This document shows, piece after piece, positions 53,703 through 61,585 of a DNA stretch of 64,000 nucleotides. Every line of letters starts with the position of its first letter. Position 1 is the stretch's first letter. The position numbers and the translations under genes are program-made. The stretch lies in NCBI GenBank assembly GCA_019752535.1, contig JAIEMA010000035.1, forward strand, positions 1-64,000, read 5' to 3'. Source of the DNA: Bacteriovoracaceae bacterium (GTDB taxonomy: Bacteria; Bdellovibrionota; Bacteriovoracia; Bacteriovoracales; Bacteriovoracaceae). The notes beneath the pieces were generated by a model. The model searched no databases and was not told the DNA's origin. It saw only the letters and a program-made list of their open reading frames with translations.

Positions 53703-56669
53703 ATGAATGCCCGCCGATTTGAGACGACCCTTATTGCAGCAGCCTTGCTGATGATTTTGGTGTCGGCTTATCAACTTTTCTTGCGCCCCATAGGGGTGGA
53801 ATCTGGCCCTAGGAGCTGGCAGGCGTGGCTTAGTTCACTTGAGAATTCAGCGAAACATCGAAGAGGGAATGATCTCGTTTGGAGAGATCTCTACCAAGGG
53901 GATCGCTTATCTATCGGGGATTCAATTTTCACTGGTGGAGATTCGAGAGCTCAGCTGAATTTTAAAGAAGGCCAAGTGCTCTCACTCTCAGAGAACACGT
54001 TAGTGAGGCTGCAAAACAATCAAGATCTTAATCAAATTTTACTCGAGCAAGGTGTAGTGAGCGCTCAGCTTGGAGACGGAGCCCTTGAGCTTGAAATGGA
54101 TGGGAAAAAGTTAGAACTCTCAGGCAAGGGCGCGCAAGTTCAAATTATCAAGGATGGAGAAAAGACAAAGCTCTCTGTTGTTGAAGGCGTCGCAAACGTG
54201 AGTGAGGGCGAGTCAAAATTAGAAGTAAAAAAGAATGAAGAAATCAGTATTGAAAATAAAAAATTAAACAAGAGATTGCTCTCTTATTCTCTGCTCTCTC
54301 CCGGTGAGGGAGATACCCTTTGGATTCAAGAGAATGATTCAGTCATGTTTAAATGGGAAAATCTGAAGGCGGAGCAAACTCAAGTCGAGATCGCACAAGA
54401 TTTAAAGTTTAAAAAGATTATTGCTACTCATACAACGACGCTCGACCATGAAAGCTTTAAACTCACTTCAGGTCAATATTTTTGGAAAGTAAAAAGTGAA
54501 TTTGGCGAGAGTCGGATTGGAACATTTACTTTGAAAGTTGAATCTCCTATTCGACTGATCTCACCCTCAGCAGATTCGGTCACTCTTCTCCCTGTTGAGA
54601 GAGAGGAAAATGAAACGAATGTCGTCCTCGAATGGGAATCGATTGATGTTAAGAATTATAAAATAAAAATCAAGATCGATGAGAGAGAAGACGTGTATGA
54701 AAGTTCGCACTTTCAAAAAGCTGTCTTGGTACCGATCAACAAGGAGATCTTTTGGAGTGTCTCTCCAGATGATGAAAGCAGACCTCATGCGCTCGCCTCA
54801 AGAGAGAGTAAATTTAAATTTGAAAAGATGCCGCTTCCAACAGTACCTCAATGGGAGACTCAATCTCCACTTTCTCTTTCACACGGAAAGGTTGAGGAGA
54901 GTGATTTAGCATGGAAGGGAAATTCCATGCAGTATGAATGGATCATACAGCAGGAGGATAAAGTTATTGCCAAAGAGATGACCTCCAAGAGCGAGATGAT
55001 ATTTCCGCTCATTGGCGCAGGTGAGTATCAAGTCAAAGTCAGAGGAGTTGATTCCAATCAAAGAATGAGTGAGTGGTCTGAGAGGTTGACTGTGAATTGG
55101 CAACCATTTGAGGCGAGAAAACCTCAAGAGGGACAAAAAATTATTTTAGAGAAACCAGATCAAAAAATTCATTTTGAATGGATTGGATCGGGTGAGCAAA
55201 TTTTTGAACTCTCTGAAAATGACAGCTTTGAAAAAATCATTCTCACCCAGAAGGGTAAGGGAGAAGCTGATATCGTCTTCCCAAGAGTTGGAACATTTTT
55301 CTGGCGAGCAAGAAAAGCCGATGGCAGCTTCTCTGAGCCAAAAAAGGTGCTTGTAGAACCCACGCCCCCTCTTGAGGCTCCTGAGGCCCCACCCGAAATT
55401 AAGCGTGAAATTGAAATACATTTTAAAAAGCCAAAGACGAGCTGGATAGATCTGCTCATTCCTAGCGCATATGCAGAAGATTTTGAATCTTCTGTGAATT
55501 TGAGTTTGCCTGCCAATGATCATGCTGTTGGCTATAAAGTCGAAATATTTAAAGATGAAAGCTTGAAAGAGAAAATATTTTCAACCACCACGAGTAAAGT
55601 AGATTTTGAATGGATTGGAGCGAAGCCAGGAAAGTATTGGTGGAGATACGCTCTGATTGATGCCTGGGGGAGAGAGAGTGCCATGGGGCCAGCGGCTCAG
55701 TTGCAGCTTGTTGCGGGATCTGTGAGATCTCCCGAGCGCGCTAAACTTATTCGTCCTATACGTGCCGTTGAACTGGAAGATTCTCCCGTCACGATTTTTG
55801 CTTGGACTGAAAGTGGCAGGACTCAGTTCTATGACTTTGAAGTTGCCAAGGATGAGGATTTCGAAGATGTCTTAACTCAATTACAAGAGTTAAAAAAGAA
55901 TCAGCAAATAGTAGAAAATAAAAATTGGCCTCGTGGGGAAATGCTTTTTTGGAGAGTCAAATCAAAGCATCAATGGGGAGAGACAGTGAGTAGTACTGGC
56001 CGCTTTCAAATTGGCCCGACCAAGATATTAACTGCAGAAGAAGTGAAGGCTCTTCCTTGGAGAAGTGAGAAAGCGTATTCCTGGATGAACTTTTCATTAG
56101 AGCCCCGAAAGATTTCAGCGGTTTTAGATGATCGTGAATACAATGGAAAAATTGAGGGCAACGCACTTAATAGTTTTTCTCTGAACTCAAGAACCCTTTT
56201 CTCAAAAAAATGGGCGCTTGCTGCTCGCTTCTTTAGACAATCAGGAAAAGTTTTTGAAGGTCAAGACTATACTCGAATGGATTTAGGTCTGAGCGCTCAA
56301 TGGTTCAACCGTATTTCGGAAAATAGTTTTTTATTCCTTGGGGCAGGAGGAGAAAGTGTCCGCCTCTCCACTTACCGTCTTGCCACACCTTCTACTCTTA
56401 AGCAGGAATCACTTTCCACTTTTTCGCCAAAATTCAATCTTGAATGGGAATACCGCTTAAGTGAGAAGTCATCACTGCATACCAATGCCAGTGCTAACTT
56501 TGGAAAATGGTCAGCATTCAATATGGCTTTAAATCTTAGATCCTTTTGGAGAAGAAACCTTTACTGGGAAGCTGGCGTTGGATTTGAAAAGGCGATCGTG
56601 AAAGCTCCACGCGGTGATAACACATTGACCAGTATGGGACTTAATCTTGCTGCTGGAGTGAGCTTCTAA
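53703..56669 (+). CDS. FecR-domain protein with Ig/Fn3-like repeats and probable C-terminal beta-barrel
   Basis: 988 residues. A membrane anchor or uncleaved signal (about 7-27) precedes a FecR domain (about 60-150; GDSIFTGGDSRAQLNF, then LSLSENTLVRL). Several about 95-residue beta-sandwich-like repeats follow, each with a FxWxS/G-type strand (for example KYWWRYALIDAWGRES, MLFWRVKSKHQWGE). A Pro-rich break carries SAYAED near 585-590. The last about 200 residues have alternating strands and end in a phenylalanine (GVSF), as in outer-membrane barrels. Possibly an envelope-spanning protein. The partner gene is convergent and overlaps by 29 bases. Confidence 0.78.
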   Translation: MNARRFETTLIAAALLMILVSAYQLFLRPIGVESGPRSWQAWLSSLENSAKHRRGNDLVWRDLYQGDRLSIGDSIFTGGDSRAQLNFKEGQVLSLSENTLVRLQNNQDLNQILLEQGVVSAQLGDGALELEMDGKKLELSGKGAQVQIIKDGEKTKLSVVEGVANVSEGESKLEVKKNEEISIENKKLNKRLLSYSLLSPGEGDTLWIQENDSVMFKWENLKAEQTQVEIAQDLKFKKIIATHTTTLDHESFKLTSGQYFWKVKSEFGESRIGTFTLKVESPIRLISPSADSVTLLPVEREENETNVVLEWESIDVKNYKIKIKIDEREDVYESSHFQKAVLVPINKEIFWSVSPDDESRPHALASRESKFKFEKMPLPTVPQWETQSPLSLSHGKVEESDLAWKGNSMQYEWIIQQEDKVIAKEMTSKSEMIFPLIGAGEYQVKVRGVDSNQRMSEWSERLTVNWQPFEARKPQEGQKIILEKPDQKIHFEWIGSGEQIFELSENDSFEKIILTQKGKGEADIVFPRVGTFFWRARKADGSFSEPKKVLVEPTPPLEAPEAPPEIKREIEIHFKKPKTSWIDLLIPSAYAEDFESSVNLSLPANDHAVGYKVEIFKDESLKEKIFSTTTSKVDFEWIGAKPGKYWWRYALIDAWGRESAMGPAAQLQLVAGSVRSPERAKLIRPIRAVELEDSPVTIFAWTESGRTQFYDFEVAKDEDFEDVLTQLQELKKNQQIVENKNWPRGEMLFWRVKSKHQWGETVSSTGRFQIGPTKILTAEEVKALPWRSEKAYSWMNFSLEPRKISAVLDDREYNGKIEGNALNSFSLNSRTLFSKKWALAARFFRQSGKVFEGQDYTRMDLGLSAQWFNRISENSFLFLGAGGESVRLSTYRLATPSTLKQESLSTFSPKFNLEWEYRLSEKSSLHTNASANFGKWSAFNMALNLRSFWRRNLYWEAGVGFEKAIVKAPRGDNTLTSMGLNLAAGVSF

Positions 56670-58182
56670 GTTTTCTTTTAGGAATAAACACAAAAAGCGC
56701 TAACAGAAGTCCGGTCAGAAGTGATATTCCCCCTGGGCCATTGGGTGGATTCATATCCACCGAGCCGCAACTTACGCTTGATTTAAATTCTTCGGTTGAT
56801 TTTTCGATCACATCATAATTCACAATAATCGAGTCTAATTCGGGAGAGGAAGTTGTTGAAGCCGAAGTAAGAGAGATATCAAATCTTAAGTATCTTTTTG
56901 TAAATGTCGTGACAGAAGTGAGTGCCACTAAACCGCCCCAGGTCACACCATCGCTACTTTCTTGAACTTGAATTGTAAGAGTTCCGCCATTAAGTGTTTG
57001 GATGGCACTTCCAAGTGTAAAACGGTTAAGAATCCCAATCGTATCAAAGGCAGTCGTCACCGAAGAGCAGGCCGCTAAACTGTAGCTGACATTTAAACTA
57101 TTGTTTGCCGCTGGAGTGGAGGCACTCCCTGAGAGTGAGCCCGCAAATGTATCTATTCTCACAAAACCATTTCCACCGGCACCACCGCTTCCTCCACGCT
57201 CTGTTGTTGAGCTTGAAACAGTTCCTCCAGCACCGCCATTGGCACGAATAATTCCATTATTGGTTACTGAGCCAGCGGCTTGAAGAAAAATTGCTCCACC
57301 GGCCCCACCGCCTCCGCCAGCCCCAAGTTGTGAGGCATTACCACCCTTGCCACCATTGGCACTGATGATTCCTGAGCTTGTGATAAGGATTTCTCCACCA
57401 ACAATAAGATGAAGTGCCCCACCACCTCCGCCGCCAGAGCCTCCGTAATAGAATGTGGAACTCGCACTCTCTACTCCGGAGCCACCCGAGCCGCCACCGG
57501 CCCCACCAATTAATGTAATATCAAAATCGGTATCAACCGTTGTTGTCTCAGTTGCTGAATTCGCTCCACCGAAACCTTGGTTACCCGCAGTAGCGATTCC
57601 ATCGGCACCCAGTAAACCAATGGTGCTGTTACCGCCACCACCTCCGCCGCCAGCACCATTAAGCTCAGCTGCGTTTTGTAATCCGTTACCACCGGCCTGT
57701 CCTGCGGCAGCGACATCATCAGAATTTCCATTTGAAGGAACTAAAATGGACCCATCAAAATCTCCGCCTTTAAATCCACCTGGGCCCGCTGCTCCTCCGG
57801 CCACATTCACTGAAGTGGGAGGTGAGGTTTGAGTGCCGTTTGTTCCTGGAAAGCCATCAACTGAAAGAGTCGCGCTGATGGTGGCTTGACCTTGAACACG
57901 AATCACCACTGGTGAGGATCCAGTGAATCGTACATCAGAACTTATTGTGAGCGTTTTACAGTTGTATGTTCCTGCTGCTTTGGTTCCACTGAAGTTGCAG
58001 TGGCCGTCAGCTCCTGTCCCAAAGTTCAAAGCTGTACCATTGGCACTTAGGGGCGCTCGAATCTTACCCAGAGTCGTGTTCCAATCGCAGGTGTTAGTCC
58101 CCACACCACTAGAAAGGTCAGCGGTAAGTTGCACAGAGTGTGCAGTTGAGGAAATGAGAAGTAATAAAAAAAACCACCTCAT
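56641..58182 (-). CDS. Glycine-rich exported protein with C-terminal membrane anchor
   Basis: 513 residues. Signal peptide (about 1-16, MRWFFLLLLISSTAHS). Residues about 120-345 are extremely glycine-rich with repeated GGGGGG(G/A) tracts between short strand and AGxxxxNGxI units, a pattern seen in bacterial surface beta-solenoids. A C-terminal domain (about 360-465) looks like a beta-sandwich. The end has a PNGPGG motif, a hydrophobic helix and a basic KRKLRS, a tripartite anchor like sorting tags. Function unknown, likely surface-exposed. Confidence 0.75.
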   Translation of the reverse strand: MRWFFLLLLISSTAHSVQLTADLSSGVGTNTCDWNTTLGKIRAPLSANGTALNFGTGADGHCNFSGTKAAGTYNCKTLTISSDVRFTGSSPVVIRVQGQATISATLSVDGFPGTNGTQTSPPTSVNVAGGAAGPGGFKGGDFDGSILVPSNGNSDDVAAAGQAGGNGLQNAAELNGAGGGGGGGNSTIGLLGADGIATAGNQGFGGANSATETTTVDTDFDITLIGGAGGGSGGSGVESASSTFYYGGSGGGGGGALHLIVGGEILITSSGIISANGGKGGNASQLGAGGGGGAGGAIFLQAAGSVTNNGIIRANGGAGGTVSSSTTERGGSGGAGGNGFVRIDTFAGSLSGSASTPAANNSLNVSYSLAACSSVTTAFDTIGILNRFTLGSAIQTLNGGTLTIQVQESSDGVTWGGLVALTSVTTFTKRYLRFDISLTSASTTSSPELDSIIVNYDVIEKSTEEFKSSVSCGSVDMNPPNGPGGISLLTGLLLALFVFIPKRKLRSSLQQQD

Positions 58183-58226
58183 ATCCCTCTATTGTACTCG
58201 GGAGATGAGGTGGGACAAATATTATC

Positions 58227-59741
58227 TTATTTAAGTTTTTGAATATTCACTTGAGTATAAACCTCAGGTCCATCAAATCCCATGACAGTTCCAAATCCAA
58301 CGTTGGCCCTTGTGGTGCCACAACGGTGCTCGATTCTGAATGTCTTGGCCGCAGTGAGGACTAATCTTCCTTTCACTACTGAATTAGTTTGCGAGCCAGC
58401 GCTTGGATGCGAATGGGAATTTGATCCGTGAATAACAATATCCCCTGTATCTGAAATTAAACGGGCCTGGTGAACACCCAAGAAGTAACCTGGGGCTTCT
58501 GCTTCAATCGAATACGTTCCGGCTTGGAGAGTGAATTGATTATTTGATAAAGCCGCCAACGTGTTATCACCATCAAGAGTGTTGAGATCTCTTGTGATCC
58601 AACTTCCTGCAGTACATGTTCCTCCATTGGTATTCGTGGGCTTTAAATCTTTGATGGTCAGTTGAGACACTGAGCCTCCACTACTAGAGGGAAGAATAGA
58701 GGATGGTAGTTTTCCATTACTATCTAAGACTGGAATTTGTCCGGGGCCAGTTCCAGTATTTACAACTGCGTCTGATCCTGCTGGACCTTGAAGTCCTTGG
58801 GGACCTTGAGGACCCATCGGGCCCACGTCACCTTGTGGACCTTGGGCTCCAGTTGCGCCAGCAACACCGGGATCTCCTTTGTCGCCTTTATCACCTTTAT
58901 CACCCTTTGCTCCAACGGCTCCGGCCACACCTTGAGGACCCATTGGTCCCATCGCACCAGTTGCACCGACTGGACCTTGAGGTCCCATCGCTCCAACTGA
59001 TCCGTCTGCACCATTTAATCCGGCTGGACCTTGTGGTCCCATCGGGCCCATCGCCCCTTGAGCACCGGCCACACCAGCATCACCTTTATCTCCCTTGTCG
59101 CCCTTATCACCTTTTGGACCTTGAGCTCCCATTGGCCCCACTGGACCCATAGGTCCTATTTCACCTTGTGGACCTTGAGGTCCTACAGCTCCTGCACCGG
59201 CATCAAAAAGATCTTCTGGGTTCGTTGGGACCCAGGCTTGTCCATTGTAGGCCAGGACTTGTCCTTCTTGTGGGCGAAGATAAGGAAAAATAATTCCATA
59301 AGATTCATCTGCTCGCTCAATGACTTTAATAGAAACTGAAGCTTTGGCAGAAACTCTTGATTGAAGCGCGAGCGTAATCTTTTGATTCACTTGCATGTCA
59401 TCGTCTGGTCTTGAATTGTCACTGCAACTAGAGAATTTAAATTTTCCCCCTGCGCGGCGATTGTAGTAACAAACAACAGATCCATCAAAATTAAGAGTGG
59501 CTCCTGATGCCAAGATATTACCGCTCAAATTGACTGAAACGCTTTCTGGTAAACGCACAATTCCCTTGAAGAGTAAAAACTGCGCCGAAGTATTGCTAGA
59601 GACAATTCGAATTTCTCTGTCAGCATGAGCGTAATGATTAAGCCTAATTGTTTTAAAATAATTTTCCCAACCGTCATGGGCCAATGCCGATGTGGTGAGA
59701 AAAACTGAGGCTAGTATCAGGCGCATGAATAAACGTTCCAT
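58227..59741 (-). CDS. Secreted collagen-like protein with C-terminal head domain
   Basis: 504 residues. Signal peptide (about 1-21, cleavage ALA-HDGW), an N-terminal beta domain (about 22-175), GXY repeats (about 186-325: GPQGPQGEIGPMGPVGPMG, GDKGDKGDKGD), then a C-terminal domain with WITRDLNTLDGDN, FTLQAGTYSIEAEAPGYF and GFGTVMGFDG that matches a common jelly-roll-like head of phage tail fibres and surface collagens. It probably forms trimers. ATG 59741 follows AAGGA; ATG 59726 is possible. Surface-adhesin role is inferred. Confidence 0.8.
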   Translation of the reverse strand: MERLFMRLILASVFLTTSALAHDGWENYFKTIRLNHYAHADREIRIVSSNTSAQFLLFKGIVRLPESVSVNLSGNILASGATLNFDGSVVCYYNRRAGGKFKFSSCSDNSRPDDDMQVNQKITLALQSRVSAKASVSIKVIERADESYGIIFPYLRPQEGQVLAYNGQAWVPTNPEDLFDAGAGAVGPQGPQGEIGPMGPVGPMGAQGPKGDKGDKGDKGDAGVAGAQGAMGPMGPQGPAGLNGADGSVGAMGPQGPVGATGAMGPMGPQGVAGAVGAKGDKGDKGDKGDPGVAGATGAQGPQGDVGPMGPQGPQGLQGPAGSDAVVNTGTGPGQIPVLDSNGKLPSSILPSSSGGSVSQLTIKDLKPTNTNGGTCTAGSWITRDLNTLDGDNTLAALSNNQFTLQAGTYSIEAEAPGYFLGVHQARLISDTGDIVIHGSNSHSHPSAGSQTNSVVKGRLVLTAAKTFRIEHRCGTTRANVGFGTVMGFDGPEVYTQVNIQKLK

Positions 59742-59768
59742 AAGTGCGTCCTTATTAAGTGTCAGATA

Positions 59769-59797
59769 ATCTTAACGGCCATCAAGATGACCACCAA
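59769..59797 (-). promoter_or_regulatory. Candidate promoter of the collagen-like gene
   Basis: Minus-strand TTGGTG (59792-59797) and TAAGAT (59769-59774) are spaced 17 bases, about 28 bases before the ATG. Identified by eye only. Confidence 0.35.
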
Positions 59798-59859
59798 CCT
59801 TCAAGGACTTAGGATGAGCGGAATATTTAAAAGGGAGTATTTGCCAGGGATTGTGGCCA

Positions 59860-60330
59860 CTATTTAAGTACGGAACTGTTTATCACTCTTTGGGCATTCT
59901 CGGCCTGGAAGTCTTCAAGAGCAACGACAAGTCTATGCTCAAAAGTGGATAACATCCGAATCGCCAGGAGGGCAGCATTGGTAGAATTATCGATTGCGAC
60001 TGTGGCCACTGGGATTCCGCGTGGCATTTGGACAATAGAGAGAAGAGCATCTTCTCCTTTAAGTACGCCATTTGAAACAGGAACACCGATAATGGGAAGT
60101 GTTGTCCACGCAGCCGTCATGCCGGGAAGATGGGCCGCGCCGCCAGCACCGGCAATGATAATTTTAATACCACGCTCTCGGGCACTCATGGCGTATTCGC
60201 GCATGAGATCTGGGGTGCGATGGGCAGAAATAATTCTCACTTCATGGGGAACATCAAATTTTTTTAAAATCTCGATTCCTTCCTCCATGACTTTAAGATC
60301 TGACGTAGAGCCCATGATGACAGCAATCAT
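59860..60330 (-). CDS. purE: N5-carboxyaminoimidazole ribonucleotide mutase
   Basis: Class I PurE, converting N5-CAIR to CAIR in purine synthesis. MGSTSDLKVMEEG at about 6-18, SAHRTPDLM with the active histidine, and GAGGAAHLPGMTAAWT are typical. 156 residues. Works with PurK; the genes overlap by 4 bases. Confidence 0.96.
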   Translation of the reverse strand: MIAVIMGSTSDLKVMEEGIEILKKFDVPHEVRIISAHRTPDLMREYAMSARERGIKIIIAGAGGAAHLPGMTAAWTTLPIIGVPVSNGVLKGEDALLSIVQMPRGIPVATVAIDNSTNAALLAIRMLSTFEHRLVVALEDFQAENAQRVINSSVLK

Positions 60331-61475
60331 AGTTGATACCTTAGTTGTAAATCAGAGAGCTGAGAGAGAACTTCTGAAGCGACTTCGCCTTTTAAATTAA
60401 AATGGCCCATCTTTCTTCCAGGTCTAGACCATGGCTTTCCATATAAGCAGAGTTGTCCGTTTTTGAATTGATCAAAATCTTCTTTTGGCTCAAGCTTGGC
60501 TGGGCCATGATGTGTTCCTAAGAGATTGAGCATTCCTACGACAGGAGAAGTGAGGGTTGGAGCCTTAAGGTCATTTTCAAAAGCCAGATCGATGATGGCT
60601 TCAAATTGAGAAATGGAGCAGGCATCAATCGTAAAATGAGCTGAGTTGTGAGGGCGAGGAGCTGTCTCATTGTAGAAGACTTGATTCTCTTGCGTCACAA
60701 AAAACTCAATACCAAAAAGTCCTACACCGTTAACTGATTCGATGAGTAAAGTGGCTTTCTGAACTATTTTTTCTTCAAGCTCTTTTGGAATTGAAGCTGG
60801 CGCAATCACAAAATGACAAATGTGATTTTTTTGAATCGTTTGAGCGATTGGAAAGTGTATGACTTTCTTGGCCGCTCTCGCAACAACGATCGCAACTTCG
60901 TACTTAAAGTGAATGAAGGCTTCCGCTAGAACATCCTTCTTCGCAAGAAACTTTTCAATCATTTGTGGACTTGTTTGATGATCGACAAAAAGGTTTCCAT
61001 GGCCATCGTATCCGCCGGAGGCTGTTTTAAGAACCAAGCTTTTATGAATGTTCAAAAAGTCTTGAACATCCTCCAAGCTTTCGACACTTCTCCACGGGAC
61101 AGTTAAAAGTCCAGCTGCTTGAGCCACCTGCTTTTCAAGCTTCTTATTTTGAAAAAGACGATAGGAGTTTAAATCAGGTACGAAACATACCCCGGTTTGA
61201 TCTTGAATCTCTTTTAAAATTTCAAAAGGGACAAACTCATTTTCAAGCGCAATCACAGAGCAGTGCTGAGCAAAATCTAAAAGTGTTTTTTTATCTTCCC
61301 AACCCGACCCGATAAATTCTTGATCACTTATACCGTTCACTGAGGCCTGCTCTTCGGAAGGAAGATAAACACATGTTTGAAGTCTCCTCTTCTTTGCAGC
61401 GAGGCATATTAGCATCGCGAGTTGACCGCCCCCTAGGATACCTAGTGTTTGAGTTGTTTTCGCTCTGTGTTGCAT
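60327..61475 (-). CDS. purK: N5-carboxyaminoimidazole ribonucleotide synthase
   Basis: ATP-grasp enzyme that carboxylates AIR with bicarbonate and ATP. The N-terminus TLGILGGGQLAML, the loop KTASGGYDGHGN, and NETAPRPHNSAHFTIDAC are all characteristic. 382 residues. It diverges from purF across 110 bases. Confidence 0.96.
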   Translation of the reverse strand: MQHRAKTTQTLGILGGGQLAMLICLAAKKRRLQTCVYLPSEEQASVNGISDQEFIGSGWEDKKTLLDFAQHCSVIALENEFVPFEILKEIQDQTGVCFVPDLNSYRLFQNKKLEKQVAQAAGLLTVPWRSVESLEDVQDFLNIHKSLVLKTASGGYDGHGNLFVDHQTSPQMIEKFLAKKDVLAEAFIHFKYEVAIVVARAAKKVIHFPIAQTIQKNHICHFVIAPASIPKELEEKIVQKATLLIESVNGVGLFGIEFFVTQENQVFYNETAPRPHNSAHFTIDACSISQFEAIIDLAFENDLKAPTLTSPVVGMLNLLGTHHGPAKLEPKEDFDQFKNGQLCLYGKPWSRPGRKMGHFNLKGEVASEVLSQLSDLQLRYQL

Positions 61476-61542
61476 TAGTTGTCCTAATGAAGAGTATTAG
61501 TTAATCTAATAAAAAGATTTCTGAAAAAGATTGTCAACTAAT
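61474..61542. promoter_or_regulatory. Repeated ATTAGTT elements between purK and purF
   Basis: ATTAGTT occurs at 61474-61480 and inside the near-palindrome ATTAGTTAATCTAAT (61496-61510); the inverted AACTAAT lies at 61536-61542. These could be operator half-sites controlling both purine operons. No convincing sigma-70 pair was found. The link to a regulator is inference. Confidence 0.35.
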
Positions 61543-61585
61543 GTTTGAGTTATCTAAGCTCTCTTTATAAACAAACGGAGACAGC

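Noticed and set aside
56669-56690. Terminator between the FecR protein gene and the convergent glycine-rich gene
   Set aside because: The genes overlap and no stem with T run is present.
57455-57832. Plus-strand open frame opposite the glycine-rich gene, Pro-rich
   Set aside because: Reverse complement of glycine codons gives proline runs; the minus-strand gene has signal peptide and anchor and explains the region.
58703-59152. Long plus-strand open frames opposite the collagen-like gene
   Set aside because: They arise from the repetitive GXY codons read on the other strand; composition is low-complexity Leu/His and no start signal is present.
58760-59165. Tandem repeats resembling a CRISPR array
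   Set aside because: Periodicity is 9 bases and in frame with GXY codons; there are no regular spacers and no cas genes.
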